Assembly: GCA_014960805.1 (NCBI GenBank)
Contig: CP063163.1
Location: 40,001 to 96,000 of the forward strand
Length of the DNA: 56,000 nucleotides
Origin: Cytobacillus suaedae
GTDB lineage: Bacteria; Bacillota; Bacilli; Bacillales; Bacillaceae_L
Direction: 5' to 3'
This document shows, in pieces, positions 35,664-47,107 of the stretch (its first letter is position 1; every line of letters begins with the position of its first letter). A model generated the notes under the pieces. That model saw only the letters and a list, made by a program, of their open reading frames with translations. It did no database searches and was not told where the DNA came from. The position numbers were made by a program, and so were the translations under genes.

Positions 35664-38141
35664 ATGGAGAAAATTGAAAGGAACCTCATTGAGCCAGTTG
35701 GGGAAGTTAATTTCGAAAAGTCTCAATACGCATTGTCTCGTTGGTTTAGCCGCCTTCAATCGACAATACGTCACTTGCTATTACACAAAGGGTTACTCAT
35801 TATTTTGATCGGCTTTTTACTGGGACGAGCTTTAATCCTTGCCAAAATTACGCCATTTGCCTTGCCATTCTTCGCTGCAGTACTGTTAATTCGTAAGGAT
35901 CGCGCTGGACTAGCAATGCTTGCATTATTAGCAGGATCCATGACGTTATCTGTAAATGTAACCATGTATGTATTTGGATCTATCGTATTGTTTACTCTAT
36001 GTCATAAGGTTTCTAAGAGATTAAAATTTGAATCGGTAAAGGCATTACCTTTTCTAGTACTAATTGCGTCTCTATTAACAAAAACGACAATTATCTATCT
36101 CACACAAGGTGAGCTAACATTATATGACGGAATGCTTTCAGTCGTTGAAGCGGGTCTTGGGTTTATATTAACTCTTATTTTTCTACAAAGTGTGCCTCTA
36201 TTAGCGGTTAGGAAACGACATCAAACTTTGAAAACAGAAGAGGTCATTTGTATTATCATATTAATTGCTTCGGTCATGACCGGCACAATAGGTTGGTCTA
36301 TATACGATTTATCAGTTGAACATATTCTTTCAAGGTATTTAGTATTATTATTTGCTTTTGTTGCTGGAGCAACAACTGGATCAACGGTTGGTGTTGTAAC
36401 TGGTTTAGTATTAAGTTTGGCAAACGTTGCTAGTTTATATCAAATGAGTTTATTAGCTTTCTCAGGACTGCTTGGTGGATTACTAAAGGACGGAAAAAAG
36501 GTCGGTGTCTCAATCGGTTTAATTATTGGTACTCTATTAATTGGTTTATATGGTGAAGGATCAAATCAATTACTTGCAACATTATATGAATCCCTTATAG
36601 CTATTGGATTATTCTTGGTTACACCAAGGATCATTACAAGTAATCTAGCAAAATTTATTCCAGGAACATCTGAACATTCGGCAGAACAACAACAGTATTT
36701 ACGAAAAATAAGAGATGTTACTGCAAATAGAGTGTCTCAGTTCTCAACTGTGTTTCAAGCCCTCTCTAATAGTTTCTCAAACTATGGACTACCTATTGAG
36801 GAGGAGGACCAAGATCGAGAAATAGATTACTTTTTAAGTAATGTAACAGAGAAAACATGTCAAACTTGTTTCAAGAAGGAACAGTGCTGGTCGAAAAACT
36901 TTACTACAACATATGATTATATGAAGAAAATTATGCATGAAATTGATGATAATTCAGTGGTGTATAACCATCAGTTGAATCGAGAATGGGACAAGCATTG
37001 TGTTAAGTCGAAAAAAGTCATTGATGCAATTGGAAAAGAATTATCACACTATCAAGCCAATCAAAAGTTAAAAAAACAAGTTCTAGAAAGTAGAAGATTG
37101 GTTGCAGATCAGCTCTTAGGAGTTTCGCAAGTAATGGGTGATTTTGCTAAGGAGATTCAAAGAGAGCGTGAAAATCATCATCTACAAGAAGAACAAATAT
37201 TAGAATCATTACAAGCCTTTGGGATTGAAATAGGGCATGTGGAAATTTATAACTTAGAACAAGGAAATGTTGATATTGAAATGAGTGTTCCGTATTGTAA
37301 CGGAAGTGGGGAAAGTGAAAAAATCATTGCTCCAATGCTTTCAGATATTTTAGGAGAGACTATTTCGGTAAAAAAAGAAGAATGCTCAGCCTATCCAAAC
37401 GGATATTGTCATGTTTCATTTGGTTCGGTAAAAGCATTTGTTATTGAGACAGGTGTAGCTCATGCTGCAAAAGGTGGAGGTCTAGTATCTGGAGATTGTT
37501 ATTCAACCATTGAACTAGGGGTTGGCAAATATGCAGTAGCAATTAGTGATGGCATGGGTAATGGAGTGAGAGCTCATCACGAAAGCAATGAAACCCTGCA
37601 GCTTTTACAAAAAATTCTTAAGTCAGGGATTGAAGAAAAAGTTGCTATCAAGTCAGTGAACTCCATTTTATCTTTACGCACCACAGATGAAATATTCTCC
37701 ACCCTAGATTTGGCTATGATAGATTTACAGGATGCTTCCGCAAAATTCTTGAAAATTGGTTCAACGCCAAGCTATGTAAAACGAGGGGAAAAGATCATTA
37801 GAATACAAGCTAGTAATTTACCGATGGGTATTATTCAAGAGTTTGAGGTAGATGTGGTAAGTGAACAATTAAAAGCAGGAGACTTCTTAATAATGATGAG
37901 CGATGGCGTTTTTGAAGGGCCAAGGCATGTTGAAAATTATGACATGTGGATGAAACGAAAAATCAGTGAAATAGAGTCTAAAGATCCGCAAGAAATTGCT
38001 GATATTTTAATGGAAGAAGTCATTCGTACAAGAGCAGGAAATATAGAAGATGATATGACAGTTGTAGTCACACAGATAAAGAGAAATATTCCAAAGTGGG
38101 CTGCTATTCCTTCGTATTCATATCGAAAGAAAGCTCAATAA
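35664..38141 (+). CDS. spoIIE: Stage II sporulation serine phosphatase SpoIIE
   Basis: An 825-residue protein that dephosphorylates SpoIIAA to activate sigma-F and also takes part in polar septation through FtsZ. About ten membrane segments fill residues 45-320; a central regulatory/FtsZ-binding region with a CQTC...C cysteine group follows; the PP2C phosphatase domain lies at about 590-815 with AISDGMGNGVRA and MMSDGVFEG metal-binding aspartates. ATG 35664 follows GGGGAG; the in-frame TTG at 35619 lies in the promoter -10 and can be excluded. Confidence 0.96.
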   Translation: MEKIERNLIEPVGEVNFEKSQYALSRWFSRLQSTIRHLLLHKGLLIILIGFLLGRALILAKITPFALPFFAAVLLIRKDRAGLAMLALLAGSMTLSVNVTMYVFGSIVLFTLCHKVSKRLKFESVKALPFLVLIASLLTKTTIIYLTQGELTLYDGMLSVVEAGLGFILTLIFLQSVPLLAVRKRHQTLKTEEVICIIILIASVMTGTIGWSIYDLSVEHILSRYLVLLFAFVAGATTGSTVGVVTGLVLSLANVASLYQMSLLAFSGLLGGLLKDGKKVGVSIGLIIGTLLIGLYGEGSNQLLATLYESLIAIGLFLVTPRIITSNLAKFIPGTSEHSAEQQQYLRKIRDVTANRVSQFSTVFQALSNSFSNYGLPIEEEDQDREIDYFLSNVTEKTCQTCFKKEQCWSKNFTTTYDYMKKIMHEIDDNSVVYNHQLNREWDKHCVKSKKVIDAIGKELSHYQANQKLKKQVLESRRLVADQLLGVSQVMGDFAKEIQRERENHHLQEEQILESLQAFGIEIGHVEIYNLEQGNVDIEMSVPYCNGSGESEKIIAPMLSDILGETISVKKEECSAYPNGYCHVSFGSVKAFVIETGVAHAAKGGGLVSGDCYSTIELGVGKYAVAISDGMGNGVRAHHESNETLQLLQKILKSGIEEKVAIKSVNSILSLRTTDEIFSTLDLAMIDLQDASAKFLKIGSTPSYVKRGEKIIRIQASNLPMGIIQEFEVDVVSEQLKAGDFLIMMSDGVFEGPRHVENYDMWMKRKISEIESKDPQEIADILMEEVIRTRAGNIEDDMTVVVTQIKRNIPKWAAIPSYSYRKKAQ

Positions 38142-38267
38142 ATAAGATAACAATAACTAGTATTCTATCGAAATTTGTAAATAAACATAAATTAGGGCTG
38201 TTACCTGGGTTTAAAAAAGATTCATTCCGTCAATGCTGATAGTAAATCTAGTAGGAGGGGATGAAAC

Positions 38268-39005
38268 ATGAGGAAAGGAACTTTAAAACAAATTCTATTA
38301 ATTACAGATGGTTGCTCTAATCAGGGGGAAGACCCAGTAGCAATGTCTGCTTTAGCCAAAGAACAAGGTATTACTGTTAATGTAATTGGAGTTATGGATC
38401 AAGATACAATAGATGAACAAGGTATGCAGGAAATAGAAAGTATTGCAGCAGCAAGTGGTGGAGTTCATCAAGTAGTTTATGCTCAGCAACTTTCACATAC
38501 TGTACAAATGGTTACTAGACAAGCAATGACACAAACCTTACAGGGAGTCATTAATAAAGAGCTTCAACAAATATTAGGCTCTCAAAGTTCTATGGAAGAT
38601 CTGCCTCCTGAAAAAAGAGGAGAGGTAATGGAAGTAGTGGATGAGCTTGGCGAGACAGTTGAACTTGAAGTTCTTGTTCTTGTCGACACGAGTGCCAGTA
38701 TGAAACACAAACTGCCAACAGTCAAAGAAGCATTACTTGACCTATCTTTAAGCTTAAATGCAAGAATGGGTGACAATCGATTTGGCGTTTTCGTATTTCC
38801 TGGGAAAAGGAATGATGTCGAAAAAGTGCTAGATTGGACACCTAAGCTCGAATCGTTGACGAGTATTTTTCCAAAGCTGACCACAGGAGGTATAACTCCA
38901 ACAGGCCCAGCCATAAAAGAAGCACTTACTTACTTTAAGAAAAAGCGTTCGTTAAGGAGCTTGATTACTCGTGATGAACAATACTTTGAAGAGTCAGGTA
39001 TGTAA
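38268..39005 (+). CDS. yabS: YabS, von Willebrand factor A-like protein
   Basis: A 245-residue cytosolic protein with vWA motifs in unusual order. The segment ILLITDGCSNQG (residues 9-20) with GITVNVIGV (34-42) looks like the second half of a vWA fold; the metal site DTSAS (140-144) and TGGITPTG (206-213), normally before it, come after. Function unknown. ATG 38268 follows AGGAGGGG. The 3' end overlaps yabT by 35 bp, so the two are probably one transcription unit. Confidence 0.88.
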   Translation: MRKGTLKQILLITDGCSNQGEDPVAMSALAKEQGITVNVIGVMDQDTIDEQGMQEIESIAAASGGVHQVVYAQQLSHTVQMVTRQAMTQTLQGVINKELQQILGSQSSMEDLPPEKRGEVMEVVDELGETVELEVLVLVDTSASMKHKLPTVKEALLDLSLSLNARMGDNRFGVFVFPGKRNDVEKVLDWTPKLESLTSIFPKLTTGGITPTGPAIKEALTYFKKKRSLRSLITRDEQYFEESGM

Positions 39006-39990
39006 AGTTCAGCCAGGAACCTATATCACAGGGAAGTGGCATAAACATTCCTATAAAATCATTCAGTCTCTCGGTTATGGCGCTACTGGTGTAGTATATT
39101 TGGCCGAGGGTACTAAGGGCAAAGTAGCTTTGAAAATCAGTGAGAGTAGCATGTCAATTACTTCTGAAGTAAATGTGTTAAAGCATTTTTCAAAGGTCCA
39201 GGGATCTGCCCTTGGGCCTTCTTTATTAGATGTCGATGATTGGGTGCGTCCAGGCTTTCCTAAAGCAATCTCATTTTATGTAATGGAATATATAAAAGGT
39301 GAGAGTTTCTTAGATTTTATACAGAAAAAGGGAAATGAGTGGACCGGAGTGCTATGCTTACAATTGTTAGCAGATTTGGACAGGCTTCATCAAGAAGGTT
39401 GGGTCTTTGGAGATTTAAAGCCTGATAATCTAATTGTGACTGGCCCTACACCCAAAATAAGATGCATTGATGTTGGTGGGACGACGATTAATGGTAGAGC
39501 GATAAAAGAGTTTACAGAGTTTTTCGATCGTGGTTATTGGGGAATGGGTACACGAAGGGCTGAACCAACCTATGATTTATTTGCAGTTGCCATGATTATG
39601 ATAAACGCTGCATTTCCAAAGCGCTTCTCTAAAACAGCCGATGGAAAAAATCAATTGAAGGAAGTCGTTCGAACAAATACCATGCTCCGTAAATATGAAA
39701 AAGTATTACTAAATGCACTTAATGGGAGATACCAAAGTGCAGCTGAAATGAGAACGGATATGCTTCTTCATCTAAGTCAAAAAATTGTTCAGCCAGATCA
39801 GCCTTCGACAAGAAGCAATCGGCACCAAATCAAAAAACAAAGTAAGCCAGTAAATAGAACGAGAACAGTAAGTAGTAGTAATAAAACAGTCCCACAACAA
39901 AAGTCAAAAGGTGGACTAGTAGAAACAGTCCTCATCGTACTATTTGTAACACTGGCTTATGTACTATATATCTACGGCCAGATTTTATAA
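38971..39990 (+). CDS. yabT: Hanks-type serine/threonine kinase YabT
   Basis: A 339-residue kinase: glycine loop LGYGATGVVYLAE, VALK lysine, the catalytic loop FGDLKPDN in place of HRD, and IDVGG in place of DFG, followed by a basic linker and one C-terminal membrane segment (about 316-337) without an extracellular domain. In B. subtilis YabT is a DNA-activated forespore kinase acting on RecA and others. GTG 38971 gives the family start MMN; ATG 38974 is possible. Confidence 0.92.
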   Translation: MMNNTLKSQVCKVQPGTYITGKWHKHSYKIIQSLGYGATGVVYLAEGTKGKVALKISESSMSITSEVNVLKHFSKVQGSALGPSLLDVDDWVRPGFPKAISFYVMEYIKGESFLDFIQKKGNEWTGVLCLQLLADLDRLHQEGWVFGDLKPDNLIVTGPTPKIRCIDVGGTTINGRAIKEFTEFFDRGYWGMGTRRAEPTYDLFAVAMIMINAAFPKRFSKTADGKNQLKEVVRTNTMLRKYEKVLLNALNGRYQSAAEMRTDMLLHLSQKIVQPDQPSTRSNRHQIKKQSKPVNRTRTVSSSNKTVPQQKSKGGLVETVLIVLFVTLAYVLYIYGQIL

Positions 39991-40023
39991 CAGAGCATGT
40001 CTAATTTTTGTATTATATGTATT

Positions 40024-40212
40024 AAGAGTGGATTGGAGCGGAGGGCACTTGACTCCTGCGGGAAATGAGGAAAGGTCGAGACCCCACAGACGGGACGTCG
40101 AGGAGGCTCGACTTCCTCCCCGATGGGAATCCGTTCATGAAAAAGCCGGCAGTTTGGCTTTTTCATGATTCCCCGCGGAAAGCAAGTGCCTGTAGCGGAA
40201 AGAAACGGTCTT
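40024..40212 (+). repeat. Dispersed structured repeat, family D, copy 4 (with nested insertion)
   Basis: About 90% like copy 2 by eye, including the same 53-bp nested insertion (about 40123-40175) at the same place. The inner stem here is perfect over 12 bp: CATGAAAAAGCC/GGCTTTTTCATG. It fills most of the 326-bp gap between yabT and tilS. Confidence 0.88.
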
Positions 40213-40214
40213 CG

Positions 40215-40244
40215 TTGAAAGTGAAAAAAAGGGTTTAATACAAT
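40215..40244 (+). promoter_or_regulatory. Possible sigma-A promoter of tilS
   Basis: TTGAAA (40215-40220), 18-bp spacer, TACAAT (40239-40244), just beyond the family D repeat. Confidence 0.45.
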
Positions 40245-40316
40245 TACTTTGTTAAGTAGAAATAGTAATGATACGATAAACACATTACGACTACTTTATA
40301 GAAGGATGAATAGGCA

Positions 40317-41729
40317 ATGTTACAAGAAGTCAAAGACTTTATTAATAAACATCAGCTACTAGAAAATGACACTAAAATCATAGTTGGTGTTTCAGGCGGG
40401 CCGGATTCTTTGGCTCTTTTACACTTTCTTTGGAACCATCGGGCGATCTGGAACGTACATATAATTGCTGCACATGTTGACCATATGTTTAGAGGAAAAC
40501 AATCAGAAGAAGACATGAACTTTGTGAAAAAATACTGTGAAATTCATGATATACCATTTGAAGGTGTCCAAATTGATGTTTCAGCCTACCAGAATAGCCA
40601 GGGGGTCAGTGCACAAGTTGCGGCAAGAGAGTGTCGATTTGCTTTCTTTCAACAAGTGATGGAAAAGCATCAGGCTCAATATATAGCTCTTGGCCATCAC
40701 GGTGATGATCAAATTGAAACAATTCTTATGCGACTTGTAAGAGGAAGTACGTGGCAAGGGCAGGCTGGTATCAAAGCAAAGAGAGTATTTTCTAATGGAT
40801 ATATCATCCGTCCCTTTTTAGCAGTTACAAAAGAAATGATAGAGGAGTACTGCTCCAAAAATAACTTAAATCCAAGGATCGATCCAAGTAATGAAAAGAA
40901 TGCATATACAAGGAATCGCTTTAGACATACTATTCTTCCCTTTTTAAAAGAAGAAAATAGAAATGTTCATCAGAGATTCCAGCAATTTAGTGAAGCTTTA
41001 CTAGAGGATGAAAAATATCTTCAGGAATTAACTGCGGACAAATTGAATACAGTAATTAGAAGGATTGAAGTAGACGAAATAAACCTTAACATCAGTAGTT
41101 TCATGAACTTGCCTAATCCTTTACAAAGACGTGGTATTCAACTAATATTAAACTATCTTTATGGAGAGATACCTTCGTCTCTTTCTAACATACATATTGA
41201 AAGTTTATTAACCCTTTTTTCCGGCAATCGATCATCTGGAACATTACACTTTCCAGATAACTTACGTGTTGAACGTTCATATGACGATTGTTTACTTACC
41301 TTTCATGAAATGAAAAATAGCTCCTTTTGTTTTACAATCGATGGACCAGGTCAAAGTGTCCTTCCAAACGGTGAGGTAATAATTACAGAGGTTTGGGAAC
41401 ACTATCCTAGTGATAAACAAGGTAACGACTGTTTTATTATTGACCCTGACACTCTGTCATTTCCCTTAAAGATAAGAAGTAGGGAGATTGGTGACAAAAT
41501 GACATTAAAAGGCATGAAGGGAAGGAAAAAGGTAAAAGATATTTTTATTGACCGCAAAATTCCCATGAAAGATAGGGACATTTGGCCGATTATAGAAAAT
41601 GGTGCCGGAGAAATTATTTGGTTACCAGGCTTGAAAAAATCAACCTATGAAGCCACTGATCGATCAAAAGGAAGGTACATATTACTACAACATAAGGGCA
41701 ACCAACGTCTAGGGGGCAAAGTAGAATGA
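40317..41729 (+). CDS. tilS: tRNA(Ile)-lysidine synthase
   Basis: Converts C34 of the CAU-anticodon tRNA-Ile to lysidine, so that it reads AUA. The 470-residue protein has the PP-loop [33 protein letters not shown], and the C-terminal substrate-binding domain with [23 protein letters not shown] 40317. It overlaps hprT by 4 bp, as in B. subtilis, where TilS and HprT form a complex that acts on ftsH transcription. Confidence 0.96.
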   Translation: MLQEVKDFINKHQLLENDTKIIVGVSGGPDSLALLHFLWNHRAIWNVHIIAAHVDHMFRGKQSEEDMNFVKKYCEIHDIPFEGVQIDVSAYQNSQGVSAQVAARECRFAFFQQVMEKHQAQYIALGHHGDDQIETILMRLVRGSTWQGQAGIKAKRVFSNGYIIRPFLAVTKEMIEEYCSKNNLNPRIDPSNEKNAYTRNRFRHTILPFLKEENRNVHQRFQQFSEALLEDEKYLQELTADKLNTVIRRIEVDEINLNISSFMNLPNPLQRRGIQLILNYLYGEIPSSLSNIHIESLLTLFSGNRSSGTLHFPDNLRVERSYDDCLLTFHEMKNSSFCFTIDGPGQSVLPNGEVIITEVWEHYPSDKQGNDCFIIDPDTLSFPLKIRSREIGDKMTLKGMKGRKKVKDIFIDRKIPMKDRDIWPIIENGAGEIIWLPGLKKSTYEATDRSKGRYILLQHKGNQRLGGKVE

Positions 41730-42274
41730 AACAAGATATTGAGAAAATCCTGATTACCGAGGAAGAAATTCAAGAAAAAGTTAGAGAGTTAGGTAAGACG
41801 TTAACGGAAGATTATAGAGATCGATATCCGTTAGCAATTGGTGTTTTAAAAGGTGCAATGCCTTTTATGGCTGACTTATTAAAACGTATCGATACATATT
41901 TGGAAATCGATTTCATGGATGTTTCCAGCTACGGTCACTTAACCGTTTCATCTGGACAAGTTAAAATCCTTAAGGATTTGGACACTTCAGTAGAGGGAAG
42001 AGATATTCTAATTATCGAAGATATTATCGATAGTGGATTAACATTGAGTAACTTGGTGGAGCTTTTCAGACATAGAAAAGCAAAATCAATTAAAATTGTT
42101 ACCTTATTAGATAAACCTTCTGGAAGAAAAGCAGATATAGAGGCTGACTATGTTGGCTTTCAAGTACCAGATGCTTTTGTTGTAGGTTATGGTCTTGACT
42201 ACATAGAAAAGTATCGTAATTTACCTTATATCGGAGTCTTAAAGCCACATATCTATACAACTGAAGAAGTATAA
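41726..42274 (+). CDS. hprT: Hypoxanthine phosphoribosyltransferase
   Basis: Salvages hypoxanthine and guanine with PRPP. The 182-residue protein has [21 protein letters not shown], and the PRPP loop [18 protein letters not shown] overlap with tilS indicates translational coupling. Length and motifs are ordinary. Confidence 0.96.
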   Translation: MKQDIEKILITEEEIQEKVRELGKTLTEDYRDRYPLAIGVLKGAMPFMADLLKRIDTYLEIDFMDVSSYGHLTVSSGQVKILKDLDTSVEGRDILIIEDIIDSGLTLSNLVELFRHRKAKSIKIVTLLDKPSGRKADIEADYVGFQVPDAFVVGYGLDYIEKYRNLPYIGVLKPHIYTTEEV

Positions 42275-42342
42275 TTAGTTTCTGGATTTTACCAGGATAC
42301 TAGTTGGCAATAAAGGAAATATATAGCACATTTAAGGGCTAT

Positions 42343-42370
42343 TTGTTGTAATGAATCTATTCGCTATGAT
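42343..42370 (+). promoter_or_regulatory. Possible sigma-A promoter of ftsH
   Basis: TTGTTG (42343-42348), 16-bp spacer, TATGAT (42365-42370). Only a moderate match. Confidence 0.4.
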
Positions 42371-42411
42371 ACTATTGACTATAGTTTGTTCATCGTGGGA
42401 GGAGGTAAGGG

Positions 42412-44343
42412 ATGAATCGGATTTTTCGAAATACGATCTTTTATTTACTTATATTTTTGGTAATTATCGGTGTAGTTAGCTTTTTTAATGGAACGAATCA
42501 ACAAACAGAGGAATTGAACTACAATGAATTCATCACTCATCTTGAAACTGGTGATGTAAAATCACTAGAAATGCAGCCTGTTCGCGGAGTATATGAGATA
42601 CGTGGACAATTGACTAACTATGAGGCTGAACAGTTCTTTCTTACATATGTTCCTAATATGCCAAGAGTGATGGAACGAATTGATGCTGCTATTGCGGCGA
42701 ATACAGATATCACGATACTACAAGCGGAAGAAACAAGTGGATGGGTAACCTTCTTCACTTCCATTATTCCTTTTGTTATTATCTTTATCTTATTCTTCTT
42801 CCTGCTCAACCAAGCACAAGGTGGCGGCAGTAGGGTAATGAACTTTGGTAAGAGTAAAGCAAAGCTTTACAGTGAAGAAAAGAAAAAGGTTAAATTTAAA
42901 GATGTTGCAGGTGCGGATGAAGAGAAACAAGAGCTTGTTGAAGTTGTTGAATTCTTAAAGGATCCACGTAAATTCTCCGAACTTGGTGCAAGAATTCCTA
43001 AGGGTGTCCTTCTTGTTGGACCTCCAGGTACTGGTAAAACGTTATTAGCACGTGCAGTTGCAGGTGAAGCAGGAGTTCCGTTCTTCTCAATCAGTGGTTC
43101 GGACTTTGTAGAAATGTTTGTAGGGGTAGGGGCTTCACGTGTACGTGACCTATTTGAAAATGCTAAAAAGAATGCCCCTTGTATTATCTTTATTGATGAA
43201 ATTGATGCTGTAGGTAGACAGCGTGGTGCTGGTCTAGGTGGAGGACACGACGAACGTGAGCAAACCCTAAACCAATTACTCGTTGAGATGGATGGATTCG
43301 GTGCAAATGAAGGAATTATTATTATTGCAGCGACAAACCGTCCAGATATTCTTGACCCAGCCCTTTTACGTCCAGGTCGTTTTGATAGACAAATTACTGT
43401 TGACCGTCCTGATTTAAAAGGAAGAGAAGCAGTTCTAGGCGTTCATGCTCAGAACAAGCCATTAGATGAGTCTGTTAATCTTAAGGCGATTGCTGCTCGT
43501 ACACCAGGTTTCTCTGGAGCAGATTTAGAAAACCTTTTAAATGAAGCAGCACTAATTGCTGCGAGGAGAAACAAAAAGAAAGTAGATATGTCTGATATCG
43601 ATGAAGCGACAGATCGCGTAATAGCTGGACCTGCTAAAAAGAGTCGAGTTATTTCCAAGAAAGAAAGAAATATTGTTGCCTATCATGAAGCAGGTCATAC
43701 AATCATTGGTTGTGTGCTAGATGAAGCAGATATGGTTCATAAAGTAACAATCGTACCACGTGGTCAAGCCGGTGGTTATGCGGTAATGCTTCCAAGAGAA
43801 GATCGTTATTTTATGACAAAACCAGAATTGCTTGATAAAATTACTGGCCTACTTGGTGGGCGTGTAGCTGAAGAAGTTGTATTTGGAGAAGCAAGTACAG
43901 GAGCACATAATGACTTCCAACGTGCAACTGGTATAGCCCGCAAGATGGTAACAGAATACGGTATGAGTGAAAAGCTTGGACCACTTCAATTTGGTCAACC
44001 TCAGGGTGGTCAAGTGTTCCTTGGTCGTGATATCCATAATGAGCAGAATTATAGTGATGCAATAGCTCATCAAATTGACTTAGAAATCCAAAGTCTAATT
44101 AAGGAATGTTACGAAAGAGCGAAGGTTATTCTAACGGATAATCGTGATAAGCTAGAGCTTGTTGCTAAAACATTGTTAGAAATTGAAACACTTGATGCTG
44201 AACAAATTAAAAGTCTTTTTGAGGAAGGTAAATTACCTGATCGCCCATATGAAGCAGAAGAGACTACTTCTAAATCAAATGATGATGTTAAGGTAAATAT
44301 CAACTCTAAAAAAGATGAAGCGAATGATAAAGAAGAAAAGTAA
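42412..44343 (+). CDS. ftsH: ATP-dependent zinc metalloprotease FtsH
   Basis: Membrane-anchored AAA+ protease for quality control and for regulators such as SpoVM and Spo0E. The 643-residue protein has two membrane segments (about 6-25 and 112-132) flanking an extracytoplasmic loop, Walker A GPPGTGKT, Walker [10 protein letters not shown], the second region of homology [19 protein letters not shown], and the zinc site HEAGH. A short acidic/lysine-rich tail ends the protein. ATG 42412 after GGAGG. Confidence 0.97.
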   Translation: MNRIFRNTIFYLLIFLVIIGVVSFFNGTNQQTEELNYNEFITHLETGDVKSLEMQPVRGVYEIRGQLTNYEAEQFFLTYVPNMPRVMERIDAAIAANTDITILQAEETSGWVTFFTSIIPFVIIFILFFFLLNQAQGGGSRVMNFGKSKAKLYSEEKKKVKFKDVAGADEEKQELVEVVEFLKDPRKFSELGARIPKGVLLVGPPGTGKTLLARAVAGEAGVPFFSISGSDFVEMFVGVGASRVRDLFENAKKNAPCIIFIDEIDAVGRQRGAGLGGGHDEREQTLNQLLVEMDGFGANEGIIIIAATNRPDILDPALLRPGRFDRQITVDRPDLKGREAVLGVHAQNKPLDESVNLKAIAARTPGFSGADLENLLNEAALIAARRNKKKVDMSDIDEATDRVIAGPAKKSRVISKKERNIVAYHEAGHTIIGCVLDEADMVHKVTIVPRGQAGGYAVMLPREDRYFMTKPELLDKITGLLGGRVAEEVVFGEASTGAHNDFQRATGIARKMVTEYGMSEKLGPLQFGQPQGGQVFLGRDIHNEQNYSDAIAHQIDLEIQSLIKECYERAKVILTDNRDKLELVAKTLLEIETLDAEQIKSLFEEGKLPDRPYEAEETTSKSNDDVKVNINSKKDEANDKEEK

Positions 44344-44355
44344 TTAATTCTACTG

Positions 44356-44397
44356 GGTGTCGGATACACATTGTTGTATTTGGCACCTTTTTTATAG
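44356..44397 (+). terminator. Intrinsic terminator after ftsH
   Basis: Twelve-bp stem GGTGTCGGATAC/GTATTTGGCACC (three G-U pairs), loop ACATTGTT, then six T. Confidence 0.85.
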
Positions 44398-44426
44398 GGG
44401 GAAAGGAAAGGCTCTGGTGAGATAAC

Positions 44427-45209
44427 ATGTTATTTGCATTAGATGTAGGAAACTCAAGTATTGCTTTAGGAATATATGAAAAGAACGAGTTGATCTATCA
44501 CTGGCGGATTGAAACAAATAGAAATCGCACTGAAGATGAATATGGAATGATTGTAAGATCCTTGTTAGACCACGCTGATATTGAATTTAGAGATATTAAA
44601 GGAATCATCATTTCCTCGGTTGTACCTCCAATTATGTTTTCGCTTGAAAAGATGTGTCATAAGTATTTTGGTTTAAAGCCACTGATTGTCGGTCCTGGAA
44701 TTAAGACAGGATTAAACATTAAATATGATAACCCACGTGAAGTAGGAGCTGACCGAATTGTAAATGCAGTAGCGGGTATCCATTTATTTGGAGGACCGTT
44801 GATTATCGTTGATTTCGGAACAGCAACTACCTATTGTTATATAAATGAACATAACCAGTATATTGGTGGTGCAATCGCACCGGGGATTGCCATTTCAACA
44901 GAGGCTTTATATTCTAAGGCTGCCAAATTACCTCGTATTGAAATCGTAAAACCAGATGAAATAATCGGAAAAAATACGGTTAGTGCCATGCAAGCGGGGA
45001 TACTATACGGATATGTAGGTCAAGTTGAAGGAATTGTGAATAGAATGAAGGAACAATCGAAAGTTTTGCCGAAAGTTATAGCTACGGGAGGCATGGCTTC
45101 TCTAATAGCAAAGGAATCGAATGCAATAGATCATATTGAACCATTTTTAACCTTAAAGGGTCTGCAGCTTATTTTTGAAAGAAACAGTGAAGTGAAAAAG
45201 GTTAAATAA
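44427..45209 (+). CDS. coaX: Type III pantothenate kinase CoaX
   Basis: First step of coenzyme A synthesis. The 260-residue acetate-kinase-superfamily protein has the phosphate loop [24 protein letters not shown], and [11 protein letters not shown]. Type III enzymes, unlike type I and II, are not inhibited by CoA and need a monovalent cation. ATG 44427 after GGTGAG. Confidence 0.94.
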   Translation: MLFALDVGNSSIALGIYEKNELIYHWRIETNRNRTEDEYGMIVRSLLDHADIEFRDIKGIIISSVVPPIMFSLEKMCHKYFGLKPLIVGPGIKTGLNIKYDNPREVGADRIVNAVAGIHLFGGPLIIVDFGTATTYCYINEHNQYIGGAIAPGIAISTEALYSKAAKLPRIEIVKPDEIIGKNTVSAMQAGILYGYVGQVEGIVNRMKEQSKVLPKVIATGGMASLIAKESNAIDHIEPFLTLKGLQLIFERNSEVKKVK

Positions 45210-45271
45210 ATTTTAAACGAGTACATTTCTTCATTAGACCAACAACATGAATGAAAGGGGTATACAACCAA

Positions 45272-46150
45272 ATGGAAGATTATTTAGTAAAGGCATTAGC
45301 TTACAATAAACAGGTAAGAGCCTATGCACTGAGAACAACAGAAACAGTAGGGGAAGCGCAACGTAGACATTATACATGGCCTACTGCATCTGCAGCTCTC
45401 GGACGAGCAATGACAGCTGGAGTTATGCTTGGGTCGGCATTAAAAGGGGAAGAAAAAATAACGGTTAAGATTGAAGGTGGCGGACCAATTGGCGTCATTC
45501 TTGTCGATAGTAACGCTAAAGGTGAAGTGAGAGGATATGTCACTAATCCGCAAACGCATTTTGACTTAAATTCACACGGTAAGCTAGATGTTGCGAGGGC
45601 GGTTGGAACGGAAGGAACATTGTCTATTGTGAAAGATATCGGAATGAGAGATCATTTTTCAGGACAGGTCCCTATCGTTTCCGGAGAACTAGGTGAAGAT
45701 TTTACCTATTACTTAGTTACATCTGAACAGGTTCCTTCTTCTGTTGGAGTAGGAGTTTTGGTTAATCCAGACAACTCTATCTTAGCAGCGGGCGGTTTTA
45801 TGATTCAATTACTACCTGGTACAGATGATGAAACAATATCTAGAATTGAAGATAGACTAAGTAAGATGGAACCCATTTCAAAGCTTATTGAAAAAGGGCT
45901 AACACCTGAACAACTACTAGAAGAGATTCTTGGTGAAGATAATGTGCAGATTATCGATAAAATGCCGGTAACTTTTTCTTGTCCATGCTCAAAGGATCGA
46001 ATTACAAATGCAATCATTAGTCTTGGTGTAGAAGAAATCCAAGCGATGATAGATGAAGAGGGACAAGCAGAGGCACAATGTCATTTCTGTAACGAAAAAT
46101 ATCATTTCTCTAAAGAACAATTAGAAGAACTTATAGAAGAATCGAAATAG
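45272..46150 (+). CDS. hslO: Redox-regulated chaperone Hsp33
   Basis: Heat-shock holdase activated by oxidation. The 292-residue protein has the N-terminal substrate-binding domain and the C-terminal zinc switch with CPC and CHFC cysteines (the CXC-X27-32-CXXC signature). ATG 45272 is chosen because the family begins MEDYLVKA and AAAGGGG at 45254-45260 precedes it; ATG 45251 would put the start upstream of that site. Confidence 0.95.
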   Translation: MEDYLVKALAYNKQVRAYALRTTETVGEAQRRHYTWPTASAALGRAMTAGVMLGSALKGEEKITVKIEGGGPIGVILVDSNAKGEVRGYVTNPQTHFDLNSHGKLDVARAVGTEGTLSIVKDIGMRDHFSGQVPIVSGELGEDFTYYLVTSEQVPSSVGVGVLVNPDNSILAAGGFMIQLLPGTDDETISRIEDRLSKMEPISKLIEKGLTPEQLLEEILGEDNVQIIDKMPVTFSCPCSKDRITNAIISLGVEEIQAMIDEEGQAEAQCHFCNEKYHFSKEQLEELIEESK

Positions 46151-46171
46151 ACGAGTTTTGGGGGGAGAAAC

Positions 46172-47086
46172 ATGAATACTAAATACTTATGGTCAATTAT
46201 TATTGGACTTGTTATTATGAACTGTTTTACAATCGCCTATTTTGTTTCTACTCAAGAAGGAAAAGTAAAAGAAGTCTTAAGTATAAGTAATGAAGACGCG
46301 TCTTCCGGGGAAAATGTTGCAAAAATTGGAGATATACAAATCTCAAGGCAACAATGGTTGAGCGAATTAGAAACTAGATACGGTAAACAAACCCTTGAGG
46401 ATATGATTGATAAAGAAGTGATAAATCAAATGGCTGAAAAATACAATATATCAATCTCCTCAGAAAGTATTGAACAAGAAGTTACTATGATTAAGACGAT
46501 GTATAACACATTTGATCATGAAACAATTAATGATGAAGAGAATTGGCGTAAACAAATAGAAACAAGCATGCTTTTAGAAGAATTGTTAACCAAGGATGTT
46601 GCCATTCCTGAAGAGGAAATGAAAACATATTACGAGGAAAACAAGGAGTTATACGAAATTCCTAAAACTTTTCAACTTTCACATATCGTAGTTGCAACAG
46701 AAGAAGAAGCAGAAAAGGTAAGAGAGGAATTAAAAAATGGTTCAAGTTTCACAGCACTTGCAATGGAAAAGTCTCAGGATGAATTTTCAGCAAATCAAGG
46801 TGGCTTACTTGGGTATATTTCGGAGGATACAGAATATATTCCAGAAGAGTATTTCAATGCGGTGGAAGAGTTAGATGAAAATGAGTGGAGTAACCCTATA
46901 AAGGTAGAGGGTGGCTATGCAATTCTTCTTTTACATGAAACGATTGATGGGATAAGTTACTCCTTTGATGAAGTAAAAAGCCAAATTAGAAGGCAAATGG
47001 CTATTGAACAAATGAAAGGCTCAATCACTGTCCAACCTTTCTGGGAAGAAATAAGTGTTTCTTGGTTTTATGATGAAAAGCAATAA
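46172..47086 (+). CDS. yacD: PrsA-like peptidyl-prolyl isomerase YacD
   Basis: A 304-residue membrane-anchored or exported protein: an N-terminal hydrophobic segment (about residues 5-27) without a lipobox cysteine in the usual place, a SurA-like N-domain, and a parvulin domain (about 160-265, with FQLSHIVVATEEEA and FSANQGGLLGYI). It probably assists folding of exported proteins; clients unknown. ATG 46172 after GGGGGGAG. Confidence 0.88.
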   Translation: MNTKYLWSIIIGLVIMNCFTIAYFVSTQEGKVKEVLSISNEDASSGENVAKIGDIQISRQQWLSELETRYGKQTLEDMIDKEVINQMAEKYNISISSESIEQEVTMIKTMYNTFDHETINDEENWRKQIETSMLLEELLTKDVAIPEEEMKTYYEENKELYEIPKTFQLSHIVVATEEEAEKVREELKNGSSFTALAMEKSQDEFSANQGGLLGYISEDTEYIPEEYFNAVEELDENEWSNPIKVEGGYAILLLHETIDGISYSFDEVKSQIRRQMAIEQMKGSITVQPFWEEISVSWFYDEKQ

Positions 47087-47107
47087 GGTTTGTTAAATGT
47101 AAATTTA

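Noticed and set aside
38209-38244. Sigma-F promoter for yabS-yabT (GTTTA and GCTGATAGTA)
   Set aside because: The -10 is good but the only -35-like element is 21 bp away instead of about 15.
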